Positions 34,948 to 43,680 of a DNA stretch of 64,000 nucleotides are shown in pieces; within the stretch, counting starts at the first letter, position 1; each line of letters opens with the position of its first letter. A model generated the notes under the pieces. The model saw only the letters and a program-made list of their open reading frames with translations, was not told where the DNA came from and ran no database searches. The position numbers were made by a program, and so were the translations under genes. This DNA comes from UBA4416 sp035439445 (GTDB lineage Bacteria; Bacteroidota; Bacteroidia; B-17B0; Aurantibacillaceae), in assembly GCA_035439445.1 (NCBI GenBank), contig DAORKG010000001.1, positions 124,001 through 188,000 of the forward strand, given 5' to 3'.

Positions 34948-36120
34948 ATGTCTATATATCAAAAACAAGGGCAAGTGCCTAATAAGCGTCATGTAGTGTT
35001 TCGCAAACCTAATGGTGAATTGTACCATGAAGAATTAGTCGGTACTGAAGGATTTTCAAGTACATCATCATTAGTGTATCATTTAAATCCACCAACAATG
35101 GTTAAAGAAATTGGTAAATCGCATTATGCGAGGCCTGAAGTGGGGATTGATGAAAACTTAAAAGCCTTGAGTTTTATGGGCTATGATGTGGAGCCGGATG
35201 ATGATTATCTGGAAAGTCGTAAAGTATTTTTCTTTAATGATGACATGCAGATAGGAATGGCATGCCCTTCAAAAAATATGGATGAGTATTTTTTTAAGAA
35301 TGCTGATTCGGACGAAATGTTGTTTATTCATAAGGGGAGCGGTCGTTGCAAAACAATGTATGGTACGGTTGATTTTGAGTATGGCGATTATGTTATTATT
35401 CCAAGAGGTGTAGTTTATAAATTAGAGTTCGATTCTAGTGATAATAAAATTTTATTTATAGAATCACATAGCCCCATTCGTACTCCTAAACGTTACCGCA
35501 ACGAATTTGGTCAATTATTAGAGCATTCCCCGTTCTGTGAGCGTGATTTTAAATTGCCATATAATTTTGAGACTCATGATGAAAAAGGTGATTTTAAAAT
35601 CATGATTAAAAAACGTGGAATGATTTATCCATATACTTACGAAACACATCCATTTGATTTAGTAGGTTGGGATGGATATGTGTATCCTTACGCTTTTTCA
35701 ATTTTTAATTTTGAGCCAATTACAGGTCGTATACATATGCCGCCTCCAATTCATCAACAGTTTGAAGGCCGAAATTTTGTGATTTGTTCGTTTGTTCCTC
35801 GTTTATACGATTATCACCCGAATGCAATTCCTGCACCTTATCACCATAGCAACATTGATGCAGAAGAAATTTTATATTATGTAGATGGTGATTTCATGAG
35901 CCGTAATAACATTAAAGCTGGTCAGTTTACATTACATCCCGCAGGTGTTCCTCATGGGCCACATCCTGGCGCAATTGAACGTAGTATCGGTAAAAAAGAA
36001 ACGAAAGAATTAGCGGTGATGATTGATCCATTTAATCCTTTAAAAATTTCGACTGAGGCTCTTAAATATGAAGTAAAAGATTATTATAAATCTTGGATGA
36101 GTAAACCACAATTAGCTTAA
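34948..36120 (+). CDS. hmgA: Homogentisate 1,2-dioxygenase
   Basis: 390 residues. Opens the ring of homogentisate with O2 to give maleylacetoacetate, the central step of tyrosine and phenylalanine degradation. The cupin iron site is visible: MPPPIHQQFEGRNF, PYHHSNIDAEEILYYVDGDF (with His and Glu ligands) near 300, and AGVPHGPHPGAIE near 330. It is somewhat shorter than the eukaryotic enzyme, as usual in Bacteroidota. hppD, which makes its substrate, follows. Confidence 0.93.
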   Translation: MSIYQKQGQVPNKRHVVFRKPNGELYHEELVGTEGFSSTSSLVYHLNPPTMVKEIGKSHYARPEVGIDENLKALSFMGYDVEPDDDYLESRKVFFFNDDMQIGMACPSKNMDEYFFKNADSDEMLFIHKGSGRCKTMYGTVDFEYGDYVIIPRGVVYKLEFDSSDNKILFIESHSPIRTPKRYRNEFGQLLEHSPFCERDFKLPYNFETHDEKGDFKIMIKKRGMIYPYTYETHPFDLVGWDGYVYPYAFSIFNFEPITGRIHMPPPIHQQFEGRNFVICSFVPRLYDYHPNAIPAPYHHSNIDAEEILYYVDGDFMSRNNIKAGQFTLHPAGVPHGPHPGAIERSIGKKETKELAVMIDPFNPLKISTEALKYEVKDYYKSWMSKPQLA

Positions 36121-36228
36121 ATAAATTAGAAGTCAGATTTAAGAATTTAGAATTCGGTAATATGACTTGAAAATTAGAATAAAATTAAATAATAAATCAA
36201 AATTCATAAATCTAAAATTTCAAATAAT

Positions 36229-37386
36229 ATGTCAGTAGCAGATTTAACAAAAGTAAAAAACTACGATTATAGCGGAGAAAAAGTATTTGATAAAGCTCAA
36301 GACTTTTTACCAATTAATGGAACAGATTATGTTGAATTGTATGTGGGTAACGCAAAGCAGGCAGCACACTACTATAAAACGGCATTTGGTTTTCAAGAAT
36401 TAGCATACGCTGGATTAGAAACATGTTCTCGTGATAGAGTGTCTTATGTATTAGTTCAAGATAAAATTCGATTGGTACTAACTTCACCATTTGATCCGGA
36501 AAGTGAAATATCTCACCATATTCGCAGGCATGGAGATGGTGTTAAAGTAATTGCATTATGGGTTGATGATGCCCGTAAATCATACGAAGAAACTATCAAG
36601 CGTGGTGCTAAATCATATATGGAACCAACTGTTGTAAAAGATGAACAAGGTGAAATTGTAAAAGCAGGTATTCATACATACGGAGAAACGATTCATATGT
36701 TTATTGAACGTAAAAACTACAAAGGCGTTTTTATGCCAGGTTTTGAAAAATTAGATACTGAATATAAGCCAACTCCTACAGGATTAAAATACATTGATCA
36801 CATGGTTGGTAATGTGGAGTTAGGTGCTATGAATAAATGGGCAAGCTTCTATGCCGATGTAATGGGTTTTGCAAACTTAGTAACATTTGATGATAAAGAT
36901 ATTTCTACGGAGTACACTGCTCTAATGAGTAAGGTAATGACAAACGGAAACGGACGTATTAAATTTCCAATTAACGAACCCGCTCATGGTAAAAAGAAAT
37001 CACAAGTTGAAGAATATTTAGATTTCTATTATGGTCCAGGCTGCCAGCATATTGCAGTTGCAACAGATGATATAGTATTCACTATTTCTGAAATGCGTAA
37101 ACGTGGAGTTGAATTTTTATATGTACCCGGAACATATTACGATACTGTAAAAGATCGTGTAGGTATTATTGAAGAGGATATGGAAGAGTTAAAGAAATGG
37201 GGTATTATGGTAGATAGAGACGATGAAGGGTACTTATTACAAATATTTACAAAGCCAGTGGAAGACAGACCAACTTTATTTTTTGAAATCATTCAACGTA
37301 AAGGTGCGAAATCTTTTGGAAAAGGTAATTTCCAAGCTTTATTTGAATCAATTGAAGCTGAACAAGCAAGAAGAGGAACCCTTTAA
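36229..37386 (+). CDS. hppD: 4-hydroxyphenylpyruvate dioxygenase
   Basis: 385 residues, two glyoxalase-like halves. Converts 4-hydroxyphenylpyruvate and O2 to homogentisate. Iron ligands: His in KYIDHMVGNVELG near 187, His in GCQHIAVATDDIV near 270, Glu in LFFEIIQRKGAKSFGKGNFQALFES near 350. The last segment is the family's gating helix. The gene is 108 bases after hmgA; the gap is AT-rich without a clear hairpin. An inverted repeat that can terminate follows. Confidence 0.94.
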   Translation: MSVADLTKVKNYDYSGEKVFDKAQDFLPINGTDYVELYVGNAKQAAHYYKTAFGFQELAYAGLETCSRDRVSYVLVQDKIRLVLTSPFDPESEISHHIRRHGDGVKVIALWVDDARKSYEETIKRGAKSYMEPTVVKDEQGEIVKAGIHTYGETIHMFIERKNYKGVFMPGFEKLDTEYKPTPTGLKYIDHMVGNVELGAMNKWASFYADVMGFANLVTFDDKDISTEYTALMSKVMTNGNGRIKFPINEPAHGKKKSQVEEYLDFYYGPGCQHIAVATDDIVFTISEMRKRGVEFLYVPGTYYDTVKDRVGIIEEDMEELKKWGIMVDRDDEGYLLQIFTKPVEDRPTLFFEIIQRKGAKSFGKGNFQALFESIEAEQARRGTL

Positions 37387-37397
37387 TTATATATAGT

Positions 37398-37432
37398 AAC
37401 ACCTGTCAGGTTTTATAAACCTGACAGGTGTT
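37398..37432. repeat. Dispersed inverted repeat (REP-like), likely also a terminator for hppD
   Basis: ACACCTGTCAGGTTT, three-base loop, AAACCTGACAGGTGT, then a T-rich stretch. The same 15-base arms recur at 57305-57350 with a longer loop. Each arm is itself an imperfect palindrome (ACCTG-T-CAGGT). Confidence 0.8.
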
Positions 37433-37464
37433 TTCTTTTTTTTTGAACAAATCGCATTTTAAAT

Positions 37465-38001
37465 TTGAGCATAATACCTCCTTTTAATTTTAAAAAGTGG
37501 ATTGACGAGAATCGTCATTTATTAAAACCACCGGTTGGTAATCAGGTGGTTTATAAGGATACTGAATTTATTGTAATGGTTGTTGGTGGACCAAATGCCC
37601 GCAAAGAATTTCATTATAATGAAGGAGAAGAATTTTTCTATCAAATTGAAGGAGATATGCAATTGCCTATCAGAGAAAATGGTAAAACTAGAGTGATAGA
37701 CATTAAAGAAGGTGAAATCTTTTTATTACCACCAATAGTAGAACATTCTCCTCAACGCTATCCTAATACAGTAGGTTTGGTAATTGAACGTCAGCGTACA
37801 CCACAAGAATTAGATGCATGCACTTGGTATTGTGAAAACTGTGATACAGAATTGTACCGAGCTAAGTTTCATTTAGGAGACATTGTAGAACAATTGCCAA
37901 AATTAATGCAATCGTTTTACGATAGTTTGGGATTGAGAACTTGCAAAAAATGCGGTCATGTCATGGAACCGCCAAAATTAAAAGAAGCATTAGTGAAATA
38001 G
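37465..38001 (+). CDS. nbaC: 3-hydroxyanthranilate 3,4-dioxygenase
   Basis: 178 residues from TTG 37465 (reads MSIIPPFNFKKWIDENRH); the frame has an in-frame TGA at 37444 and no ATG or GTG before the conserved N-terminus, so TTG is the probable start. It is a cupin that opens 3-hydroxyanthranilate with O2. Metal site: EFHYNEGEEFFYQIEGDM (His, Glu) near 47-54 and PIVEHSPQRYP (His) near 92. The bacterial-type second iron site is present: CTWYCENCD and CKKCGHVM. This is part of tryptophan breakdown together with kmo and kynA. Confidence 0.93.
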   Translation: MSIIPPFNFKKWIDENRHLLKPPVGNQVVYKDTEFIVMVVGGPNARKEFHYNEGEEFFYQIEGDMQLPIRENGKTRVIDIKEGEIFLLPPIVEHSPQRYPNTVGLVIERQRTPQELDACTWYCENCDTELYRAKFHLGDIVEQLPKLMQSFYDSLGLRTCKKCGHVMEPPKLKEALVK

Positions 38002-38006
38002 TCTTC

Positions 38007-38026
38007 GTTCCGATAGCTATCGGAAC
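38007..38026. repeat. Perfect 20-bp palindrome
   Basis: GTTCCGATAGCTATCGGAAC between nbaC and kmo. It is too GC-rich for its surroundings and has no loop or T tract, so it looks like a dispersed palindromic element rather than a terminator. Confidence 0.75.
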
Positions 38027-38067
38027 CGCTCAGACTGATAATATAAAAATTAGAAAATACAATATTA

Positions 38068-39423
38068 ATGAAACAAGCAACAATAGTAGGTGCAGGATTA
38101 GTAGGCTCTTTATGGGCGGTATATTTAGCAAAAGAAGGCTATAAAGTAAATGTGTATGAGCGCCGCCCGGATATGCGTAAAGCTAACATATCTGCCGGAA
38201 AATCAATTAATCTGGCAACCTCTTATCGCGGCTGGAAAGCATTAGATGCAGTAGGGATTGGCGATGAGATTAGGAAAATTGCCATTCCTATGTATGGTCG
38301 TACCATGCACCCGCTAAAGGGCGATACAAATTATCAACCTTATGGAATAAATGATCAAGCTATTTATTCAGTGTCTCGAGGTGAGATTAATGCCAAATTA
38401 ATGGATTTATCAGAGCAAAATCCTAATGTCAAAATTTTCTTTAACGAGGAATGTGTAAATGTTGATTTAGAAAAAGGAACGGCATTTTTCAAACATACTC
38501 AAACAGGAACACTATCTGAAGTAACGGCTGATGTGGTATTTGCTACTGATGGTGCATTTTCTGCTGTACGATACAATGCTATGCAAAAGTTGGATCGCTT
38601 TAGCTATAGTCAAAATTATATTGAAGATGGTTACCGTGAAATTTTATTACCGGCTAATGCAGATGGTAGCTATAAATTAGAAAAGAATACATTACATATT
38701 TGGCCTCGTGGTCGTTTCATGTTAATTGCTCTACCAAACTTTGATGGTTCATTTACATGTACTTTATTTATGCCGTTTGATAGACATGAGCATTGTTTTA
38801 ATAAATTAACATCAAGAGATAAAGTGGAGAACTTCTTTAAAGAGGTGTTTCCAGATTTCTTTGAGATGATGCCAAATGTAGCAGATGCTTGGGAAGATCA
38901 TCCTTTATCATCTTTAGCAATTATTCGTTGTTACCCATGGTATCATGGTAAAGTAATGTTGATGGGAGATGCAGCGCATGCAACAGTTCCTTTCTTTGGG
39001 CAAGGAATGAATTGTGGTTTTGAAGATTGTACTGTGATGTGGGAATTGATGAAAAAACACAATGAAGACTGGAAGAAAATAGGGGAAGAATATCAGATAC
39101 TACGTAAGCCAAATGGAGATGCCGTTCAGGATTTATCAGTTAATAATTATTTGGTAATGCGTAATAAAGTAGCAGATCCTGATTTCTTATTGTTGCAAAA
39201 AATTGAAAGAAGATTCAGCGAGTTATATCCGGATAAATACTTTCCATTATATACGATGGTTTCTTTTACTGATATTGAATATAAAACAGCATTGGAAAAA
39301 GGAAATGCTCAGGAAAATATTATAAAAGAATTAATTAAAAAATATGATTTTAATCATACTACTCCAATGACAACAATTGATGATGTTATCCATCAGCATA
39401 TGACTAAAAATGTATTAATTTAG
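38068..39423 (+). CDS. kmo: Kynurenine 3-monooxygenase
   Basis: 451 residues. FAD-dependent hydroxylation of kynurenine with NADPH and O2. The start has the Rossmann motif TIVGAGLVGSLWAVYLAKEG. RPDMRKANISAGKSINLATSYRGW near 35-50 and RGEINAKLMDLSE are substrate-side motifs, and MLMGDAAHATVPFFGQGMNCGFEDC near 300 holds the FAD-binding GD. A C-terminal hydrophobic anchor, as in eukaryotes, is not evident. It is 15 bases before kynA. Kynureninase (kynU), needed between kmo and nbaC, is not in the window. Confidence 0.94.
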   Translation: MKQATIVGAGLVGSLWAVYLAKEGYKVNVYERRPDMRKANISAGKSINLATSYRGWKALDAVGIGDEIRKIAIPMYGRTMHPLKGDTNYQPYGINDQAIYSVSRGEINAKLMDLSEQNPNVKIFFNEECVNVDLEKGTAFFKHTQTGTLSEVTADVVFATDGAFSAVRYNAMQKLDRFSYSQNYIEDGYREILLPANADGSYKLEKNTLHIWPRGRFMLIALPNFDGSFTCTLFMPFDRHEHCFNKLTSRDKVENFFKEVFPDFFEMMPNVADAWEDHPLSSLAIIRCYPWYHGKVMLMGDAAHATVPFFGQGMNCGFEDCTVMWELMKKHNEDWKKIGEEYQILRKPNGDAVQDLSVNNYLVMRNKVADPDFLLLQKIERRFSELYPDKYFPLYTMVSFTDIEYKTALEKGNAQENIIKELIKKYDFNHTTPMTTIDDVIHQHMTKNVLI

Positions 39424-39437
39424 CAAAAAAATAAATT

Positions 39438-40352
39438 ATGACTGACGCACAAAAAGAAATCGTTTCTCGCATTGAAGACAAATACAAAGCAATCGACCAA
39501 AATCCGGATGTTCATTTAGAAGGTTTAGTTTGGGCTAATCCTATTACTTATTGGGATTATATTTTGCCAGATGCTTTACTAGGACTTCAAATTCAACGTA
39601 CAACTCAGCCTGATGAGATGGTGTTTATTATGTATCACCAAATTAACGAGTTGTTATTTAAAATGATTTTGTGGGAAATTAATCAGGTAAGTAATAGTGC
39701 CGAAGTGTCAGCTCCTTTCTTTACTGAAAAATTAAGACGCATCAGCCGTTATTTTGATATGTTATCTTCTTCATTCGATATTATGGGAGATGGTATGGAG
39801 AAAGAGCAATACATGAAATTTAGAAATACATTAACTCCTGCAAGTGGATTTCAAAGTGCTCAATACCGTTTAATTGAATTTGCTTCAACAGAGTTGATTA
39901 ATTTAATAGATTACCGTTTTAGAGCAACTATCGACAGAAATACTCCTTATGAGCATGCCTATGAGCATTTATATTGGCAAGCAGCTGGTAAAGACCATGC
40001 AACGGGTAAAAAGAATACGTTGATTAGAAATTTTGAAAAACGTTATAAGGCAGAATTTTTAATTAAGATGGAAGGATACAATACTACCAACTTATGGACA
40101 AAGTTCAAGCAATTACCGGAAGCTGTGAAAAACGATGCTGAATTAATTAAAGCTATGCGTCATTATGATTATACTGTAAACGTATCTTGGGTAATGGCTC
40201 ATTATAACGCAGCAGGAAAATATTTAGGAAATGCAGAAGCAACGGGCGGAAGTGATTGGAGAAAGTATATGCATCCGAAATATCAACGCCGTATTTTCTT
40301 CCCTGAATTATGGAGTAAAGAAGAGTTAGAAAATTGGGGAAATAACGTGTAA
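39438..40352 (+). CDS. kynA: Tryptophan 2,3-dioxygenase
   Basis: 304 residues. A heme enzyme that opens the tryptophan indole ring with O2 to N-formylkynurenine. The family motifs DEMVFIMYHQINELLFKMILWEI near 75, RNTLTPASGFQSAQYRLIE near 130, VSWVMAHYNAAGKYLG near 255 (proximal His region) and GGSDWRKYMHPKYQRRIFFPELW at the end are clear. Formamidase is not seen nearby. Followed by a U32 gene after 13 bases. Confidence 0.93.
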   Translation: MTDAQKEIVSRIEDKYKAIDQNPDVHLEGLVWANPITYWDYILPDALLGLQIQRTTQPDEMVFIMYHQINELLFKMILWEINQVSNSAEVSAPFFTEKLRRISRYFDMLSSSFDIMGDGMEKEQYMKFRNTLTPASGFQSAQYRLIEFASTELINLIDYRFRATIDRNTPYEHAYEHLYWQAAGKDHATGKKNTLIRNFEKRYKAEFLIKMEGYNTTNLWTKFKQLPEAVKNDAELIKAMRHYDYTVNVSWVMAHYNAAGKYLGNAEATGGSDWRKYMHPKYQRRIFFPELWSKEELENWGNNV

Positions 40353-40365
40353 GTATGAAATTTTA

Positions 40366-41604
40366 ATGAAACGTTCTATTGAATTAATGTCGCCAGCGGG
40401 CTCCTATGAAGCTTTAATGGCAGCAATAAAAGCAGGTTGTAATTCGGTTTATTTTGGTGTGGAGCAATTGAATATGCGTGCACGTTCCAGTAACAACTTT
40501 ACTTTAGAAGATCTAAAACGTGTTGCAGAAATTGGTAAAGAAAATAACGTAAAAACGTATTTAACTCTAAACACTATTTTGTACGATCACGATATTACTT
40601 TGATGAAAAGTATTGTGAGTACAGCTAAAGAAAGTGGTGTGACTGCAATCATCGCAGCAGATCAAGCGGTGATGAATTATGCCAAAAAAATTGGAATGGA
40701 AATTCACATTTCTACTCAAGCAAATGTTTCTAATATTGATACTGTTGAGTTTTATGCAAATTACGCGGATGTAGTTGTATTAGCTCGCGAATTAAGTTTA
40801 ATGCAGGTAGCAGATATTAGCCGTGAAATTAAACGAAGAAATATCACGGGTCCATCAGGTAAGTTAGTTGAATTGGAAATTTTTGCTCATGGCGCTTTAT
40901 GTATGGCTGTTTCAGGTAAGTGTTATTTAAGTTTGCATTCGCATTTTGCATCGGCTAATCGTGGTGCCTGTATTCAAAATTGTAGAAGAAGTTATGTGGT
41001 TACCGATAAAGAAGATGGAATTGAATTTGAGGTGGACAATGAATTCATTATGTCGGCTAAAGATTTATGTACCATTGATTTTTTAGATAAAATATTGGAT
41101 GCCGGTGTAAGTGTATTGAAACTGGAAGGTCGTGGACGTTCCGTTGATTATGTTCATACCGTAACTAGATGTTATAACGAAGCTATCAATGCTTATTTAG
41201 AAGGAACTTATACCAAAGAGAAAGTAGAAAATTGGAAGACTCAATTAGCTACTGTATTTAATCGTGGTTTTTGGGATGGTTATTATTTAGGACGTAAAAT
41301 GGGTGAGTGGTGTGATGAAAACGGTTCTAAATCTTCTAAACGGAAAATTTATTTAGCTAAAGGTTTAAAGTATTTTGACCAAGCTAATGTGGGTGAATTT
41401 AAATGTGAATCTCATAGTTTATCAGTTGGCGATGAAATTATTATTACAGGTCCAACAACTGGTTATTTACAAATGATGATTGATGAGTTACGAGTAAATG
41501 GTAAATCGGTAGAAAAAGTAGTTAAAGGTGAAGAATTTACAATAGCTACACCTGAGAGAATTCGTCAATCAGATAAATTGTATAAACTAGTTCCTGAAGT
41601 TTAA
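40366..41604 (+). CDS. trhP: U32 family protein, TrhP-like tRNA hydroxylation enzyme
   Basis: 412 residues. ELMSPAGSYEALMAAIKAGCNSVYFGVEQLNMRARS at the start and EIFAHGALCMAVSGKCYLSLHSHFASANRGACIQNCRRSY near 170-205 are U32 motifs; the four conserved Cys (CMAVSGKC, CIQNC) can hold an iron-sulfur cluster. LKLEGRGRSVDYVHTVTRCYNEA follows, with a C-terminal beta domain. U32 proteins include TrhP (hydroxylates U34 of tRNA) and UbiU/V (ubiquinone). I favour the TrhP branch by length. Its stop overlaps the ferredoxin start, so the two are coupled. Confidence 0.78.
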   Translation: MKRSIELMSPAGSYEALMAAIKAGCNSVYFGVEQLNMRARSSNNFTLEDLKRVAEIGKENNVKTYLTLNTILYDHDITLMKSIVSTAKESGVTAIIAADQAVMNYAKKIGMEIHISTQANVSNIDTVEFYANYADVVVLARELSLMQVADISREIKRRNITGPSGKLVELEIFAHGALCMAVSGKCYLSLHSHFASANRGACIQNCRRSYVVTDKEDGIEFEVDNEFIMSAKDLCTIDFLDKILDAGVSVLKLEGRGRSVDYVHTVTRCYNEAINAYLEGTYTKEKVENWKTQLATVFNRGFWDGYYLGRKMGEWCDENGSKSSKRKIYLAKGLKYFDQANVGEFKCESHSLSVGDEIIITGPTTGYLQMMIDELRVNGKSVEKVVKGEEFTIATPERIRQSDKLYKLVPEV

Positions 41605-41831
41605 TGATACGTATTATACAACAACGTATTAAATGCATTGGTTGTAATGCTTGTGTAGAGGCTGCAGACTATCGCTGGCGTATTTCTACCAGAGATGGGA
41701 AGTGTACTTTAGTTGGTGGTGTTGAAAAACGAGGTTTTTATTCGGTTGTAGTAAACGATCATGAATTAGAAGATAATTTAAAAGCCTCTAAAAACTGCCC
41801 GGTTAACATTATCAAAATCCATAAAATTTGA
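41604..41831 (+). CDS. Small ferredoxin, partner of the U32 protein
   Basis: 75 residues. One iron-sulfur site formed by CIGCNACVEAAD near residues 11-17 and ASKNCPVNIIKI at the end, so one [4Fe-4S] or [3Fe-4S] cluster. The start codon overlaps the U32 stop (TAATG), meaning coupled translation. It probably delivers electrons to the U32 enzyme or receives a cluster from it; this is inference. Confidence 0.82.
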   Translation: MIRIIQQRIKCIGCNACVEAADYRWRISTRDGKCTLVGGVEKRGFYSVVVNDHELEDNLKASKNCPVNIIKIHKI

Positions 41832-41892
41832 TTTTTTTAATTCAGTCCCTGATAATTGTCATTTTTAGTTTAGCCTATCTTTAGTTCCTTTG
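41828..41892 (+). promoter_or_regulatory. Operators and -7 element for the pdxH operon
   Basis: Proximal operator 41849-41862 (CTGATAATTGTCAT). The distal site 41828-41841 (TTGATTTTTTTAAT) keeps only the TGAT half. The -7 element TTCCTTTG (41885-41892) ends 36.5 bp from the proximal centre and differs from TAnnTTTG at one base. Predicted transcription starts near 41897, 33 bases before the ATG. Confidence 0.68.
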
Positions 41893-41929
41893 TGACGGAT
41901 TGATGCCTTAAGTATTAAGTCTAAACACA

Positions 41930-42583
41930 ATGAAACCGGAATTAAAAGATAAAATTAAATTTGCCAGACATGATTATACCAAACATCAGTTGTTGGAAGA
42001 GAATATCAGTTCAGATCCTTTTATTCAGTTTGGTATTTGGCTGCACGAAGCTTTTGAAAATGGAGATGAAGCAGCTAACGCTTTCACATTGTCTACTGTT
42101 AATCAGCTAAACCAACCATCTTCTCGTATCGTATTATTAAGAGATGTTAGTCACGGAGGATTTACTTTTTTTACAAACTATGCAAGTCATAAAGGAAGAG
42201 ATATAGAGAAAAATAAACAAGTTTCTCTACTGTTTTTTTGGAAAGAATTACAGCGCCAGGTAAGAATTGATGGAATGGTTGAATTTTTATCAGAAGAAGA
42301 ATCGGTTTCATATTTCAATTCTCGCCCTCGCGAATCTCAATTAGCAGCCTTGGCATCACAACAAAGCGAAGTGATTTCTAGTAGAGAAGAGTTAGATAAT
42401 TACTTTTTAAATGTAACCAAATTATATGCGGATAAAGAAGTTCCAAAACCCAATCATTGGGGTGGGTATGTTGTAATACCAACAAAAATGGAGTTCTGGC
42501 AAGGAAGAGCGAGTAGATTACATGATCGCATCCAATATACTTTAATTAATAATTCATGGAAGATTGAGCGTTTATCTCCATAA
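41930..42583 (+). CDS. pdxH: Pyridoxamine 5'-phosphate oxidase
   Basis: 217 residues. FMN enzyme that oxidises pyridoxine or pyridoxamine phosphate with O2 to PLP. Motifs: RHDYTKHQLLEENISSDPF at the start, PSSRIVLLRDVSHGGFTFFTNYASHKGRDIEKN (FMN site), FFWKELQRQVRIDG, and C-terminal EFWQGRASRLHDRIQYT with NNSWKIERLSP. It heads a four-gene operon (desaturase, QueD-like, halogenase-like) and may share the low-oxygen promoter because the reaction needs O2. Confidence 0.93.
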   Translation: MKPELKDKIKFARHDYTKHQLLEENISSDPFIQFGIWLHEAFENGDEAANAFTLSTVNQLNQPSSRIVLLRDVSHGGFTFFTNYASHKGRDIEKNKQVSLLFFWKELQRQVRIDGMVEFLSEEESVSYFNSRPRESQLAALASQQSEVISSREELDNYFLNVTKLYADKEVPKPNHWGGYVVIPTKMEFWQGRASRLHDRIQYTLINNSWKIERLSP

Positions 42584-42601
42584 AAATAAATTTTGTACTA
42601 T

Positions 42602-43678
42602 ATGAATACAGTAAGATTTACTTGCGCAAACAAAGATGAAAAACAGTTTGTTGCAACCCTCAGAAAAAATGTAAACGATTATTTCAAGCAAAACAATTTA
42701 TCTCAAAAAGCAAATGTGGCTATGGTGGTGAAAACCATTGCGTTAATTAGCATGTATATTGTTCCATATATTTTAATATTAGTGATACCTATGTCGTCTT
42801 GGATTGCGTTAGGTTTATCGATTATTATGGGTATTGGTATTGCAGGTGTTGGAATGGGTGTTATGCATGATGCATGTCACGGAGCTTATTCAAAGAAAAA
42901 CTGGGTAAATAATGTTTTGGGAGGTAGTATTTATTTATTAGGAAGCAATATGTTGAACTGGAAAATTCAACATAACGTATTACATCATACCTATACCAAT
43001 ATTTCAGGTTTAGACGAAGATATTAATACTAAAGGGCCTATCCGTTTAGCAGAACAAGCTCCTTTAAAATGGTATCATAAATATCAGTTTTTATATGCAT
43101 TTGCATTTTATGGGTTAATGACTATTACCATGTTGACTAACGATTTTACTCGACTGTTTCAATATAACAAAGCAGGTTTAGTTAAGAGTCAGAATAAAGA
43201 AGTAACAAGTGAGTATATTAAAATGCTATTACGTAAAGTTGCTTATTTGGCTGTTATTTTAGGTTTGCCATTATGGCTAACAGATTTTACATGGTATCAA
43301 ATTTTAATTGGTTTTTTTGTCATGCATTGGGTGGCTAGTATTATATTGAGTTTTGTATTTCAAATGGCACATGTAGTTGAGGGAGCAGAACAACCTGTCG
43401 CAGAAAATGAACTTCATACAGATTGGCACGTACATCAATTAAAAACAACTTCTGATTTTGCCCGAAATAGCAAATTACTAAGTTGGTATGTTGGAGGCTT
43501 AAATTATCAGATAGAACATCATTTGTTTCCTAATATTTGTCACATACATTACCCTAAACTAGCCCCAATAGTTGAAAAAACAGCACATGAATTTGGGATT
43601 CCATATAATTTAAAATCAAGTTTTGGTAGCGCTTTAATGTCTCATGTTGAACGATTAAAAGAATTAGGCAGAGCTTAA
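42602..43678 (+). CDS. Membrane fatty acid desaturase
   Basis: 358 residues from ATG 42602 (MNTVRFTCANKDEKQF); a TTG nine bases earlier is unlikely. The three His boxes of acyl-lipid/acyl-CoA desaturases are present: HDACHG near 90, HNVLHHTYTN near 125, and NYQIEHHLFPNICH near 300. Membrane helices lie in pairs around them. Introduces a double bond with O2 and electrons from a cytochrome b5- or ferredoxin-type donor, which is not fused here; position of the double bond cannot be told. It starts 18 bases after pdxH. Confidence 0.88.
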   Translation: MNTVRFTCANKDEKQFVATLRKNVNDYFKQNNLSQKANVAMVVKTIALISMYIVPYILILVIPMSSWIALGLSIIMGIGIAGVGMGVMHDACHGAYSKKNWVNNVLGGSIYLLGSNMLNWKIQHNVLHHTYTNISGLDEDINTKGPIRLAEQAPLKWYHKYQFLYAFAFYGLMTITMLTNDFTRLFQYNKAGLVKSQNKEVTSEYIKMLLRKVAYLAVILGLPLWLTDFTWYQILIGFFVMHWVASIILSFVFQMAHVVEGAEQPVAENELHTDWHVHQLKTTSDFARNSKLLSWYVGGLNYQIEHHLFPNICHIHYPKLAPIVEKTAHEFGIPYNLKSSFGSALMSHVERLKELGRA

Positions 43679-43680
43679 GT

